This document shows positions 1-7,715 of a stretch of 10,833 nt of DNA, one piece after another. The DNA lies in the NCBI GenBank assembly GCA_905192805.1, contig CAJJMF010000080.1, forward strand, positions 1 through 10,833, given 5' to 3'. The stretch is from an uncultured Sutterella sp. (GTDB taxonomy: Bacteria > Pseudomonadota > Gammaproteobacteria > Burkholderiales > Burkholderiaceae_F). The position numbers were made by a program, and so were the translations under genes. The notes below the pieces were generated by a model. That model worked only from the letters and a program-made list of their open reading frames with translations. It did no database searches and had not been told where the DNA came from. The first letter of the stretch is position 1; each line of letters starts with the position of its first letter.

Positions 1-710
1 CACCAATCGCGCTATCCAAGAAGTCCCGCGCCGTTTGGTCAAAACTCTCTGTATCGAGTGTTTCGTCCGTAATGATCCCATTTTGCTTTTCGGGATCTTC
101 TTCGTTGGCCGCAAAGCTAAAAATCGTAGCGACGCGAAGTCGCGGATTGGGGCCCAACTGACGTTTAAATTCGTTGTAATACGCCATCGCCGCAGGCACG
201 GAGGCCGTGGCCATGATGGAATTAAACCCAATGACCTTTTTCCCCTTTACGGTAAAGACTTCGTTGCGCTTCGTTTTCTGGTCGTAGTGTTCCAGAATGT
301 AGTTCACCACCTTTTCGACACGCTTAGGCGAGAGCAAGATGGCTTCACTGTCGATGGCTTGAACTTTTTTGTCTTCAATATCGTCGCGGCGTTTGATGGT
401 TTCAATGTAGTCAATACGGAAGGGGAGCACGTTGCCGTCATTAATTGCATTAGTGATCGTATAGGAGTGCAACTTGCGCCCAAAGGCTTGCTCCGTCGTG
501 CGCAAGAGTGGATTCCCATTCATTTGCGCATTCGCAGCAAAAATCGGCGTCCCTGTAAACCCAAACAAGTAGTAGGCCTTAAAGCACTTAGTGATCATCT
601 GATGCATGTCACCAAACTGCGAACGATGGCATTCGTCAAAGATCATGACGATGTGCTGTTTAAAGGCGGGATGATTCGGGTTTTTCTTCACAAATGTGGA
701 GAGTTTTTGG
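1..710 (-). pseudogene. hsdR: Type I restriction endonuclease subunit R, 5'-truncated helicase fragment
   Basis: Reading the minus strand from ~710 down to base 1 gives an uninterrupted frame (codons in register with bases 2-4) that runs off the left edge. It is recognisable as the superfamily 2 translocase part of HsdR, the ATP-driven motor and nuclease subunit of type I restriction complexes. Visible motifs are IFDECHRSQFG (motif II, DECH at 626-637) and GFTGTP (motif III, TGTP at 545-556), followed by the family-typical RVEKVVNYIL and GKKVIGFNSIMATASVPAA segments. The expected upstream parts, the PD-(D/E)XK nuclease domain and Walker A motif, are absent. Homology stops near QKLSTFVKKNP (~700), where transposase sequence from the opposite strand begins. 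A fragment without Walker A or nuclease cannot be a functional HsdR. The remaining C-terminus and any hsdM/hsdS would lie left of the window. The frame shows no internal stop, so the truncation may be recent. Confidence 0.85.
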
Positions 711-1234
711 AATTGACTGAAAAACGAAGCGTCATCGTTCAAGGAAATTTCCACGTCGCTATAGATGGCCGTTACTATTCAGCGCCATACACACTTAGTC
801 ATCAACAACTGGAAGCGTTCATTACCGATGATGCACTAACGCTTTGTAAAGGAGAGGAAATCATTTGCCGGCATCAGATTCCCGCAGTTGCCAAAAACAA
901 GTATTCCACTAACGCAGATCACATGCCGAAAACAGATTCCGAAATTCCAGTAGATGAGACATCGGGAACGAGCCTGAGAAGGTGGGCACGCAGCATTGGT
1001 CCGAACACTTTCGCGGCGATAAATAAGATTCTGAATTCCGCAGAATTCGAGCCTCAGGCCTTCAAAACATGCGAAGCCCTTCTGCATCTTTCTGTGGGAG
1101 GAATATTTCGGCGACGAGGCTTGGAACATGCTTTTACTCAGGTAAAAGCTCATCCGAAGTGGCTTAATGATTATCAAACGATAGTGTCTTTGATGGAACA
1201 ATATTTGCAAAATCATTCCATCAAATCACAATGA
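711..1234 (+). pseudogene. istA: IS21-family transposase IstA, C-terminal remnant
   Basis: The plus-strand frame ending at 1234 carries the C-terminal portion of an IS21-type IstA transposase. FHVAIDGRYYSAPYTL (~749-796) is the characteristic beta-rich domain after the catalytic core. It is followed by the RWARSIGPNTFAAINKIL segment (~979-1032) and a helical tail ending MEQYLQN. The N-terminal HTH and the DDE catalytic core are missing. Upstream of ~711 the same frame is only the antisense of hsdR. No istB ATPase gene follows, although IS21 elements normally carry istB directly after istA, and I see no convincing terminal inverted repeats. The element is therefore dead and deleted on both sides. 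The exact junction is uncertain by about 20-30 bases. The open frame beginning at 35 that spans the junction is not a real gene. Confidence 0.75.
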
Positions 1235-1245
1235 CATGCTAATAT
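1216..1245 (+). promoter_or_regulatory. Candidate promoter of the 139-aa gene
   Basis: A -10-like TAATAT lies at 1240-1245 (4 of 6 consensus bases). A weak -35-like TTCCAT lies 18 bases upstream at 1216-1221 (3 of 6). If used, transcription would start near 1252, inside the palindrome at 1248-1260, leaving a leader of under 30 bases before the ATG at 1280. This is a prediction from pattern only. Confidence 0.3.
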
Positions 1246-1247
1246 CG

Positions 1248-1260
1248 TGTAACAGTTACA
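1248..1260. promoter_or_regulatory. Palindromic operator, copy 1 (GTAACAGTTAC)
   Basis: TGTAACAGTTACA is a perfect 13-base inverted repeat with a central A. Its core GTAAC-A-GTTAC recurs as GTAAC-C-GTTAC at 1711-1721 upstream of res. It is preceded by the AT-rich box TAATAT and centred 26 bases before the ATG of the 139-aa gene. A homodimeric repressor bound here would cover the predicted transcription start. That a protein binds here is inference; the repeat itself is plain in the sequence. Confidence 0.55.
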
Positions 1261-1279
1261 TTCGTTTAATGACACAGCT

Positions 1280-1699
1280 ATGTTGACAAACAAACAAGAG
1301 TCACTACTGAATTTCATCAAACGGGAACAACAAAAGGCTGGAACGAAGCAACTCAAAGGGAAAGAAGGCCCGATGGAATTCACGGTTTCAGCTTCAATGC
1401 TGTTCAAGGCTTTACAGGAAGCTCATTTTGAAACCTCGACAACCGAAGCAATCGGAGTTCTGCACGAATTGATTGCTCTCAAAATTGGCATTCGTCTGAT
1501 GAAGAGTGTGATGTGCAAGGGGCTCGAAGGTGTTCAGGAAACAGGTTTCATACTGAGGTATTCCCCTCCTGTCAAGGAAAGAATGAAAGCCTGGCGTGAA
1601 GAGCAAAAACAACGTGGTCGAACAGGCCGTACCTTTTACCTAACAGACGAGGAATATGAACAGGTTCAACAATATATACATCGACTGCGCGAGAATTAG
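1280..1699 (+). CDS. Unrecognised 139-aa protein, candidate controller of the adjacent restriction system
   Basis: I do not recognise the family. The protein is small, basic and without membrane segments. Residues 1-16 (LTNKQESLLNFIKRE) look like the first helix of a LexA-type winged-helix start. Residues 36-75 could form helices of a DNA-binding core. Residues 117-137 (RTFYLTDEEYEQVQQYIHRL) read as a strand followed by a helix, as in ribbon-helix-helix proteins, after a basic linker (KQRGRTGR). The gene lies 48 bases upstream of res, and the same palindrome precedes both genes, which makes an autoregulating DNA-binding protein plausible. The ATG at 1280 has no clear Shine-Dalgarno sequence. 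An alternative ATG at 1373 has GAAGG four bases ahead but would remove the first 31 residues. No nuclease or transposase motif is visible. The coding call is fairly secure; the regulatory role is inference. Confidence 0.65.
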   Translation: MLTNKQESLLNFIKREQQKAGTKQLKGKEGPMEFTVSASMLFKALQEAHFETSTTEAIGVLHELIALKIGIRLMKSVMCKGLEGVQETGFILRYSPPVKERMKAWREEQKQRGRTGRTFYLTDEEYEQVQQYIHRLREN

Positions 1700-1709
1700 C
1701 GGAAATATT
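1681..1709 (+). promoter_or_regulatory. Candidate promoter of the res-mod operon
   Basis: TCGACT at 1681-1686 (4 of 6 matches to TTGACA) and AATATT at 1704-1709 (4 of 6 matches to TATAAT) are separated by 17 bases, inside and just after the 3' end of the 139-aa gene. The expected start site, near 1716, falls at the centre of the palindrome at 1711-1721. The layout repeats that seen ahead of the 139-aa gene. The call rests on pattern only. Confidence 0.35.
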
Positions 1710-1710
1710 C

Positions 1711-1721
1711 GTAACCGTTAC
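1711..1721. promoter_or_regulatory. Palindromic operator, copy 2 (GTAACCGTTAC)
   Basis: This perfect 11-base inverted repeat, GTAAC-C-GTTAC, differs from the copy at 1249-1259 only at the central base. AATAT precedes it by two bases (three in copy 1) and TTCG follows it within a few bases in both places. It is centred 32 bases before the res start codon. It probably serves as a shared repressor site for the res-mod promoter; the binding protein is not identified by the sequence. Confidence 0.55.
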
Positions 1722-1747
1722 CTTTCGGATTCTCCATCCTCATCCTT

Positions 1748-4700
1748 ATGGATATTGATATGAACACATCCTCTGCCGACCAACTCAGGGCAGTATCTGA
1801 TGAGAACGCTTTCTTCAATAATCCCATCCTCAATTCCCCGTACGAATTGCCTACGAAGCATTGGGAACTTATTGATGGTCAGCCGACGCAAAAAATCCTT
1901 TTGATGCGCAGGCCGGCAGACTTCGTGACCCCTATTCCCAAAGTACGTTCCAAGATTAAGGAAAACGTCGTTGAGCAAGGCTCATTGGATTTCGATGATA
2001 CGGACAAGCTCGGATCGGATGATCAGGAGTACACGAAGGATCTGATCAATGAGATCCGGCACTACGTTGCAGAATGGCGGCTCAAGCCGAAGACTCAGTG
2101 GCGCGTAACTCCCGAAACTGCGCGGCTTCTTGACTACTGGCGCAACCATAAGTTCGAAGGAATTCGCCCCTTCTTCTGTCAGGTTGAGGCTGTCGAGGTT
2201 GCCATTTGGCTCACCGAGGTTGCCCCCCATATCCCGGAAGGGAAAAAATTCATCGAGCATCTTGCACGCATCAATGAAGAATTCAATGATGGGGTACCTC
2301 GGCTTGCGCTTAAGCTGGCTACGGGGGCAGGCAAAACAACCGTGATGGCTATGCTGATTGCCTGGCAGACCATCAACGCCGTTAAATCTCCCAAACGTCA
2401 GAAGTTCACAAAGGGCTTTCTCATCGTAGCTCCGGGCATCACGATCCGTGACCGTCTTCGTGTTCTTCAGCCCAACGATCCGGACTCGTATTACGCGAAT
2501 CGTGAACTCGTCCCGATTGATCTTTTGCCGCAGCTTCAGGAAGCGCGAGTGGTCATTACCAACTACCACGCATTCATGCTGCGAGAGAAGATTCAGCTCT
2601 CGGCAGGCACGAGGGCCGCGCTAGAAGGAAGAAACGGCGAAGAACTGTGCACGACTGAGTCGAACGGGGAAATGCTCCAGCGTGTGATTCCGAGTTTGAT
2701 GGGACTCGAAAGAATCATGGTCATCAATGACGAAGCCCATCATTGTTACCGCGAAAAGAAGACTGAACCTTCGGAAGACTATCTCAAGGGACTGACCGGT
2801 TCAGACAAGACAGATGCCAAAAAGGATGCGGCCGAAAATCTGGAAGCTGCGCGTGTTTGGATGACGGGTCTACAGGCAATAAGAGAGCATTGGCAATCCA
2901 AGAACGGCACTATGCTCCGGGTGTTTGACTTGTCAGCGACCCCCTTCTTTATTGCCGGTTCCGGCTACGCTCAGGGATCGATGTTCCCCTGGACTATGAG
3001 CGACTTTTCCTTGATGGATGCCATTGAATGCGGCATCGTCAAGTTGCCGCGGGTCCCGGTCGATGATAGCAGTCCGAAAGCTAACGAAGAGGCGATATCC
3101 TATCGCAATCTTTGGGAGCATATCCGCAAAGACATGCCGAAGAAGGCTAGAGGCGCTCAAGTTCTCGATCCCAGAAAACTGCCGGCATTGCTGTGCTCTG
3201 CGCTGGATGCCCTCTATTCTCATTACAGGAAGGTCTTCGATCAGTGGTTGGAGGCAGGCATCAAAGTGCCGCCGTGCTTTATCGTGGTCTGCAACAACAC
3301 TCAGACCTCGAAACTCGTCTATGACTACATCTGCGGCGGAGACGGAAAGTATGGTCACGGTAAGTTCCCGCTGTTTAGGAACTTTGATGACAACGGTGAT
3401 CCTTTGTCGCGTCCTAGAACGATCTTGATTGACTCTGCACAGTTGGAAAGCGGAGCAGCACTAGACGATAACTTCAAGAAAGTCGCCTCTCATGAAATAG
3501 AGATCTTCAAACGCGAGACTTTGCAGAGAGGCGGTGCTCTGGCTAATCAGCTTCGCAAGGGGAAGGAACTGGACGATGCCTCTATCCTGCGTGAGGTGAT
3601 GAATACAGTCGGCAAGAAGGATCGCCTTGGTGAATCCGTGCGCTGTGTAGTGTCGGTATCAATGCTGGCTGAAGGTTGGGACGCCAATACCGTCACCCAT
3701 GTTATGGGACTGCGTGCATTTGGAACCCAGCTTCTTTGCGAACAGGTTGTTGGACGAGCATTGAGGCGCCAGTCCTACAACGTGAATGAAGAAGGAAAGT
3801 TTGCTGTCGAATACGCCGACGTGCTCGGCATTCCGTTTGATTTCACTGCAAAGCCTGTTGTTGTACCCCCGAGGCCTCCGGTTGATGTCATTTCTGTCCA
3901 CGCTATCAAGCCCGAGAGAGATGTTTCTGAAATTACCTTCCCGCGTGTCACCGGATATCGCAAGGAACTGAAGAGAGACATTATCTCTGCGTCGTTTACT
4001 GAGGACTCCAGCTACACGCTGAAGATGGAAGAAGTCGGTCCGAATATCACCAAGATGTCTGGTATCGTCGGTCTGGAAGAAGAGCTATCTCCGAAAGAGC
4101 TTCTGGAAAACATGCGCGACAATACGATTGCCATGCATCTGACGAGCTTCCTTCTGACGCATATCACCGAAGCCGGCGAAGCTCCCCCGCTTCATCTATT
4201 TGGTCAGCTCAATGCGATCGTCAAGGAATGGCTTGCCAAGCATTTGTATTGCCAGTTGGGCACTTACAAAGCTCAGGTGCTTTACCGTGTTATTGCCGAA
4301 CAAGTCTGCGATCGAATCAAGCGGGCTATCTACCGTTCTGTCGAGCAGTCCGAATCTCCTCTCAAGGCCATCGTTGATCCCTACAATCCTGTCGGATCTA
4401 CGCGCTCTGTGAACTTCACAACTTCAAAGAAACTGCGCTATGAGACTTCGGAAAAGTGCCATGTTAACTGGGCAATCCTAGACAGTGACTGGGAAGGCTC
4501 CCTTTGCAAGGTACTAGAGCAGCATCCGATGGTAAGGGCTTATGTTAAGAATCAGGGATTGGGCTTCACGATTCCGTACCGATACAAGGGTGAAGTTCGC
4601 ATCTATATCCCGGACTTCATTGTTCGAGTTAATGACGGACACGGTGAAGATGACCTTCTCAATCTTGTCGTCGAGGTCAAGGGGTTCAGAGGGGAAGACG

Positions 4701-4876
4701 TGAAGGACAAATCCGATACGATGAAAACCTATTGGATTCCCGGAGTTAATGCCCTCAAAGAATACGGTCGCTGGGCGTTTATAGAGTTACGAAGCGAAGC
4801 GACCATGCAGGAAGATTTTGAGAACGCGATCTCCCGGAATCTTTTAGACCAGATTAATACTTTTGCGGCTAAGTAA
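1748..4876 (+). CDS. res: Type III-like restriction endonuclease subunit (SF2 helicase plus PD-(D/E)XK nuclease)
   Basis: ATP-dependent restriction subunit of 1042 aa, expected to act on DNA in complex with the methyltransferase encoded next. The start NPILNSPYELPTKHWE (residues 26-41) is typical of this large Res-like family. Helicase motifs run in order: Walker A ATGAGKTT at 191-198, DEAH at 328-331, SAT at 396-398 (DLSATPFF), AEGWD at 641-645 and arginine finger QVVGRALRR at 666-674. The C-terminus holds a nuclease site: IPDF (P955, D956) followed about 20 residues later by EVKG (E976, K978), a PD-(D/E)XK arrangement. All key residues are intact. The ATG at 1748 lacks a visible Shine-Dalgarno sequence; the ATG at 1760 is an alternative. 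It precedes mod by two bases, so the two are co-transcribed and probably translationally coupled. The order res-mod and the larger proteins set it apart from EcoP1I-type systems, where mod comes first. Confidence 0.93.
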   Translation: MDIDMNTSSADQLRAVSDENAFFNNPILNSPYELPTKHWELIDGQPTQKILLMRRPADFVTPIPKVRSKIKENVVEQGSLDFDDTDKLGSDDQEYTKDLINEIRHYVAEWRLKPKTQWRVTPETARLLDYWRNHKFEGIRPFFCQVEAVEVAIWLTEVAPHIPEGKKFIEHLARINEEFNDGVPRLALKLATGAGKTTVMAMLIAWQTINAVKSPKRQKFTKGFLIVAPGITIRDRLRVLQPNDPDSYYANRELVPIDLLPQLQEARVVITNYHAFMLREKIQLSAGTRAALEGRNGEELCTTESNGEMLQRVIPSLMGLERIMVINDEAHHCYREKKTEPSEDYLKGLTGSDKTDAKKDAAENLEAARVWMTGLQAIREHWQSKNGTMLRVFDLSATPFFIAGSGYAQGSMFPWTMSDFSLMDAIECGIVKLPRVPVDDSSPKANEEAISYRNLWEHIRKDMPKKARGAQVLDPRKLPALLCSALDALYSHYRKVFDQWLEAGIKVPPCFIVVCNNTQTSKLVYDYICGGDGKYGHGKFPLFRNFDDNGDPLSRPRTILIDSAQLESGAALDDNFKKVASHEIEIFKRETLQRGGALANQLRKGKELDDASILREVMNTVGKKDRLGESVRCVVSVSMLAEGWDANTVTHVMGLRAFGTQLLCEQVVGRALRRQSYNVNEEGKFAVEYADVLGIPFDFTAKPVVVPPRPPVDVISVHAIKPERDVSEITFPRVTGYRKELKRDIISASFTEDSSYTLKMEEVGPNITKMSGIVGLEEELSPKELLENMRDNTIAMHLTSFLLTHITEAGEAPPLHLFGQLNAIVKEWLAKHLYCQLGTYKAQVLYRVIAEQVCDRIKRAIYRSVEQSESPLKAIVDPYNPVGSTRSVNFTTSKKLRYETSEKCHVNWAILDSDWEGSLCKVLEQHPMVRAYVKNQGLGFTIPYRYKGEVRIYIPDFIVRVNDGHGEDDLLNLVVEVKGFRGEDVKDKSDTMKTYWIPGVNALKEYGRWAFIELRSEATMQEDFENAISRNLLDQINTFAAK

Positions 4877-4878
4877 TC

Positions 4879-7617
4879 ATGCAGAAACAAGTTGAATCCT
4901 ATTCGCACTCCGAATCGAAGCGAAAGAACATCCCGACCGAACAATTGCAGAGCTTTGTTTCTGATGAAACGCAACAGCCCGTTTCGGTGGAATACCAGAG
5001 AAGAAATCCTGATCTTGATCCGCAGCTGATCTGGAAGGGTAAGTATGATGGCGGCGATGTCCTGAGCATAGGAGCCAAACCCCTTTATATTCAGGAAAAA
5101 ATCCACCCCAAAGCAATCATCGAAAACCTCCGAAAAACAAGCATGGAGGTTACTGATGCTCCCTCGCTCTTCGAGGAAACGTTTGGCATGCCTCCGGAAG
5201 TTGATCGAATGGATTTTTACAAGCACGATCAGAACTGGACTAATCGCATGATCCTCGGCGACTCTTTGCAGGTTATGGCGAGTCTCGCTAACAGAGAAGG
5301 ATTAAGAGGAAAAATACAGGCCATTTATATTGACCCGCCCTATGGAATTAAATTTAATTCAAATTTCCAGTGGTCTACAACGACTCGGGACGTGAAAGAT
5401 GGCAAGGCTGAAAGCATGACCCGAGAGCCGGAGATGGTTAAGGCCTTCCGCGATACATGGAGACATGGAATCCATTCTTATTTGAGTTATTTAAGGGATC
5501 GTCTAATTATTGCCAAAGATCTATTGAAAGATTCTGGCACAATTTTTGTTCAAATCAGTGACGAGAACTGTGCACGGATAAGAATTCTTATGGACGAAGT
5601 GTTTGGTGAAGATAATTTCATTTCTCAGATTGTCTACGCCACAACAACAGGTTTCGCCAGTAAATTCCTTTCAAGAGAAGGGGATAATATCCTGTGGTAT
5701 GCGAAGGACATTAATCAAGCAAAATTCAACCATCTCTTCAAGAAGCGTGACATCCTAAAAGAAGACGAGCAATACAAATTCGTGATGGAACCCGATCTGA
5801 CGGTTAGATATCTTAACGATGAAGAGAAAAATGATTCGAGCATCCTCAACAAAGGGATAAGAGTTTTTGGGAAATATGATACGACGTCACAAGGTGCTGC
5901 TTCTAATCCTGAGCCCTTTTCTTATCAAGGGAAAATATATTATCCCTCAAAAGGTCGTCATTGGACTTCTGGGGTACAAGGCCTTGCTCGTTTAGCTAAA
6001 TCTAATCGCCTGAGTACAACTCAAAATAGCCTTCGTCTTCTTCGCTTTGCCACGGATAATCCATTACAAAGGATTACTTCTCGTTGGGATGATACTGGTA
6101 TTGGCAGTTTTACCGATGAAAAAATTTACGTAGTACAGACAGGTAACAAGGTTATTACTCGTTGTCTCCTTATGGCTACGGACCCCGGTGACTTGGTTCT
6201 TGATCCTACATGCGGATCTGGTACAACCGCTTATGTTGCGGAGCAATGGGGACGCAGATGGATCACTATTGACACGTCGAGAGTCGCATTGGCACTGGCT
6301 CGCACTAGATTGATGTCAGCAACATTCCCGTACTACATTCTCAAAGACTCTCGATCTGGGCAACTTTGTGAGGCAAAAAATTACAACGAGCCTCTCAAGG
6401 TTAGTAACACCGGGAACAATATTCGCCATGGCTTCGTATATGAACGTGTTCCGAAAATTTCGGTGAAGAATAGCATTACCGATAATGGAGAGATTGACAT
6501 TATCTATGACAGCTATGCAAGTGAGCGAAAGGCTGTTTTGGACAAAATCAATTCCATTAGTGATGTTCAGTATCAAGAATGGGAAGTTCCCCGTCCTAGT
6601 GAGGACTTTAGCCCGGCGCTGAATTCTCTCATTGAAGAATGGTGGCAAATTGCCATTGCGTGTCATCGAGAAATCGAAAAATCGATTGCCAGTCATTCGG
6701 AATTCGAGTATCTCTTGGATAAGCCCTACTTCGATAAAGATGTTGTGCGGGTGACGGGGCCTTTCACTGTTGAAAGCTTGTCGCCACACCGTATTCTCAG
6801 TATTGGCGCTGATGGCAAAGCCATTGATCCATTGAGCTCTGAGCAAAACGGTGATGCAAAAGACTTCGCATCGATGATCATCGGAAATCTCAGAACAAAC
6901 GGTATTCAGCAAAGCGATAAGAGTGGTAAGTTGGACTTCACTAGTGTTGAAGAGTTCCCGGGAGACTATCTCTGCGCAGAAGGCCGATACATGGAAGGAG
7001 ATCAGGAACGTCGCGCCGGAATTCTGATCGGTCCGGAGTTCGGAACCTTGACGAAAGCGGACATCACCGCAGCAGCCCGTGAAGCCGTTGATTGCGGATT
7101 TACTCTGTTGGTTGCCTGCGCATTCCACTTCGATGCACAGTCCAGCGATGTAACTAAGCTCGGCCGCTTGCCTGTTATGAAGGTCATGATGAATACTGAC
7201 CTCATGATGGGCGACGCATTGAAGGGCAAGGGCAATCTTTTCGTGGCGTTCGGAGAGCCGGATATCGTTTTGGAAACCACTGAAGATGATCAGTTGCGGG
7301 TACGTGTTCGTGGTGTGGATATCTTCTTCCCCAATACAGGTGAAGTCAGATCTGACAACGAAGACGGCATCGCTTGCTGGTTCGTAGATACTGATTACGA
7401 TCAAGAGAGCTTCTTTGTCCGTCAGGCGTACTTCCTCGGTGCCAAGAACCCGTACGAAGCACTAAAGAAGACGCTTAAGGCTGATATCGACGAGGATACC
7501 TGGGAAACGTTGCACAGCAATGTATCCAGAACATTCCCGAAACCAAAGAGCGGGTACGTGGCTGTAAAGGTTATCAACCACCTTGGAGACGAAGCTATGA
7601 AGGTCTTGAAGATCTAA
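4879..7617 (+). CDS. mod: Type III-like beta-class DNA methyltransferase (Mod)
   Basis: A 912-aa S-adenosylmethionine-dependent DNA methyltransferase that would supply sequence recognition and self-protection for the restriction subunit encoded just upstream. The N-terminal stretch YQRRNPDLDPQLIWKGKYD and PLYIQEKIHPKAIIENL is typical of methyltransferases paired with this Res family. Catalytic motif IV is DPPY at residues 152-155. The SAM-binding motif I, DPTCGSGTTA, is at 442-451. Motif IV before motif I is the beta-class order, which covers N6-adenine and N4-cytosine enzymes. The region between them (~230-420) should hold target recognition. It is followed by a conserved C-terminal domain (VTGPFTVESLSPHR near 631-644) absent from the ~650-aa classical Mods. 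ATG follows the res stop after TC, with no strong ribosome site, suggesting translational coupling. The central part is markedly AT-richer than the ends. No simple-sequence repeat suggesting phase variation was seen. Confidence 0.93.
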   Translation: MQKQVESYSHSESKRKNIPTEQLQSFVSDETQQPVSVEYQRRNPDLDPQLIWKGKYDGGDVLSIGAKPLYIQEKIHPKAIIENLRKTSMEVTDAPSLFEETFGMPPEVDRMDFYKHDQNWTNRMILGDSLQVMASLANREGLRGKIQAIYIDPPYGIKFNSNFQWSTTTRDVKDGKAESMTREPEMVKAFRDTWRHGIHSYLSYLRDRLIIAKDLLKDSGTIFVQISDENCARIRILMDEVFGEDNFISQIVYATTTGFASKFLSREGDNILWYAKDINQAKFNHLFKKRDILKEDEQYKFVMEPDLTVRYLNDEEKNDSSILNKGIRVFGKYDTTSQGAASNPEPFSYQGKIYYPSKGRHWTSGVQGLARLAKSNRLSTTQNSLRLLRFATDNPLQRITSRWDDTGIGSFTDEKIYVVQTGNKVITRCLLMATDPGDLVLDPTCGSGTTAYVAEQWGRRWITIDTSRVALALARTRLMSATFPYYILKDSRSGQLCEAKNYNEPLKVSNTGNNIRHGFVYERVPKISVKNSITDNGEIDIIYDSYASERKAVLDKINSISDVQYQEWEVPRPSEDFSPALNSLIEEWWQIAIACHREIEKSIASHSEFEYLLDKPYFDKDVVRVTGPFTVESLSPHRILSIGADGKAIDPLSSEQNGDAKDFASMIIGNLRTNGIQQSDKSGKLDFTSVEEFPGDYLCAEGRYMEGDQERRAGILIGPEFGTLTKADITAAAREAVDCGFTLLVACAFHFDAQSSDVTKLGRLPVMKVMMNTDLMMGDALKGKGNLFVAFGEPDIVLETTEDDQLRVRVRGVDIFFPNTGEVRSDNEDGIACWFVDTDYDQESFFVRQAYFLGAKNPYEALKKTLKADIDEDTWETLHSNVSRTFPKPKSGYVAVKVINHLGDEAMKVLKI

Positions 7618-7657
7618 TCACCTTTTGTTGAAACAGAAGGATACTGATAAGAATCTG

Positions 7658-7677
7658 TCTTTCCTCTAGAGGAAAGA
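7658..7677. repeat. 20-bp perfect palindrome downstream of mod
   Basis: TCTTTCCTCTAGAGGAAAGA reads the same on both strands without a spacer. In RNA it would fold as an 8-bp stem with a CTAG loop. It lies 40 bases after the mod stop and 12 bases before the terminator stem. No U-tract follows, so it is not itself an intrinsic terminator. It may be a 3'-end stabilising hairpin or a protein-binding site; its role is unknown. Confidence 0.6.
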
Positions 7678-7689
7678 AGAGTGCATCAG

Positions 7690-7715
7690 CCCCCGGTCAA
7701 ATGCCGGGGGTTTTT
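7690..7715 (+). terminator. Rho-independent terminator of the res-mod operon
   Basis: CCCCCGG at 7690-7696 pairs perfectly with CCGGGGG at 7704-7710 around a 7-base loop (TCAAATG) and is followed by TTTTTATTT. This is a strong intrinsic terminator for plus-strand transcripts. Its T-tract overlaps the stop codon of the converging minus-strand gene (7714-7716). The reverse orientation has no T-run, so it should work mainly for mod. Confidence 0.9.

Noticed and set aside
35..1234. A 399-codon plus-strand open frame
   Set aside because: Its first ~225 codons are antisense to hsdR and only the last part is IstA-like. The frame is open across the junction by chance, so it is not one protein.
1283..1310. 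A perfect -35 hexamer TTGACA inside the 139-aa gene
   Set aside because: At 15-18 bases downstream there is no acceptable -10 (best TACTGA), so I do not call a promoter there.
1982..2569. A 195-codon minus-strand open frame inside res
   Set aside because: It is antisense to the N-terminal and Walker A region of Res and has no family likeness.
6316..7404. A 362-codon minus-strand open frame inside mod
   Set aside because: It lies antisense to a well-conserved methyltransferase and shows no recognisable domain. It is a shadow of the coding constraint on mod.
1748..7617. A BREX, DISARM or other multi-gene defence system around the methyltransferase
   Set aside because: No PglZ, BrxC, DrmA/B or other core genes are present; the helicase-nuclease and methyltransferase account for the block as a restriction-modification pair.
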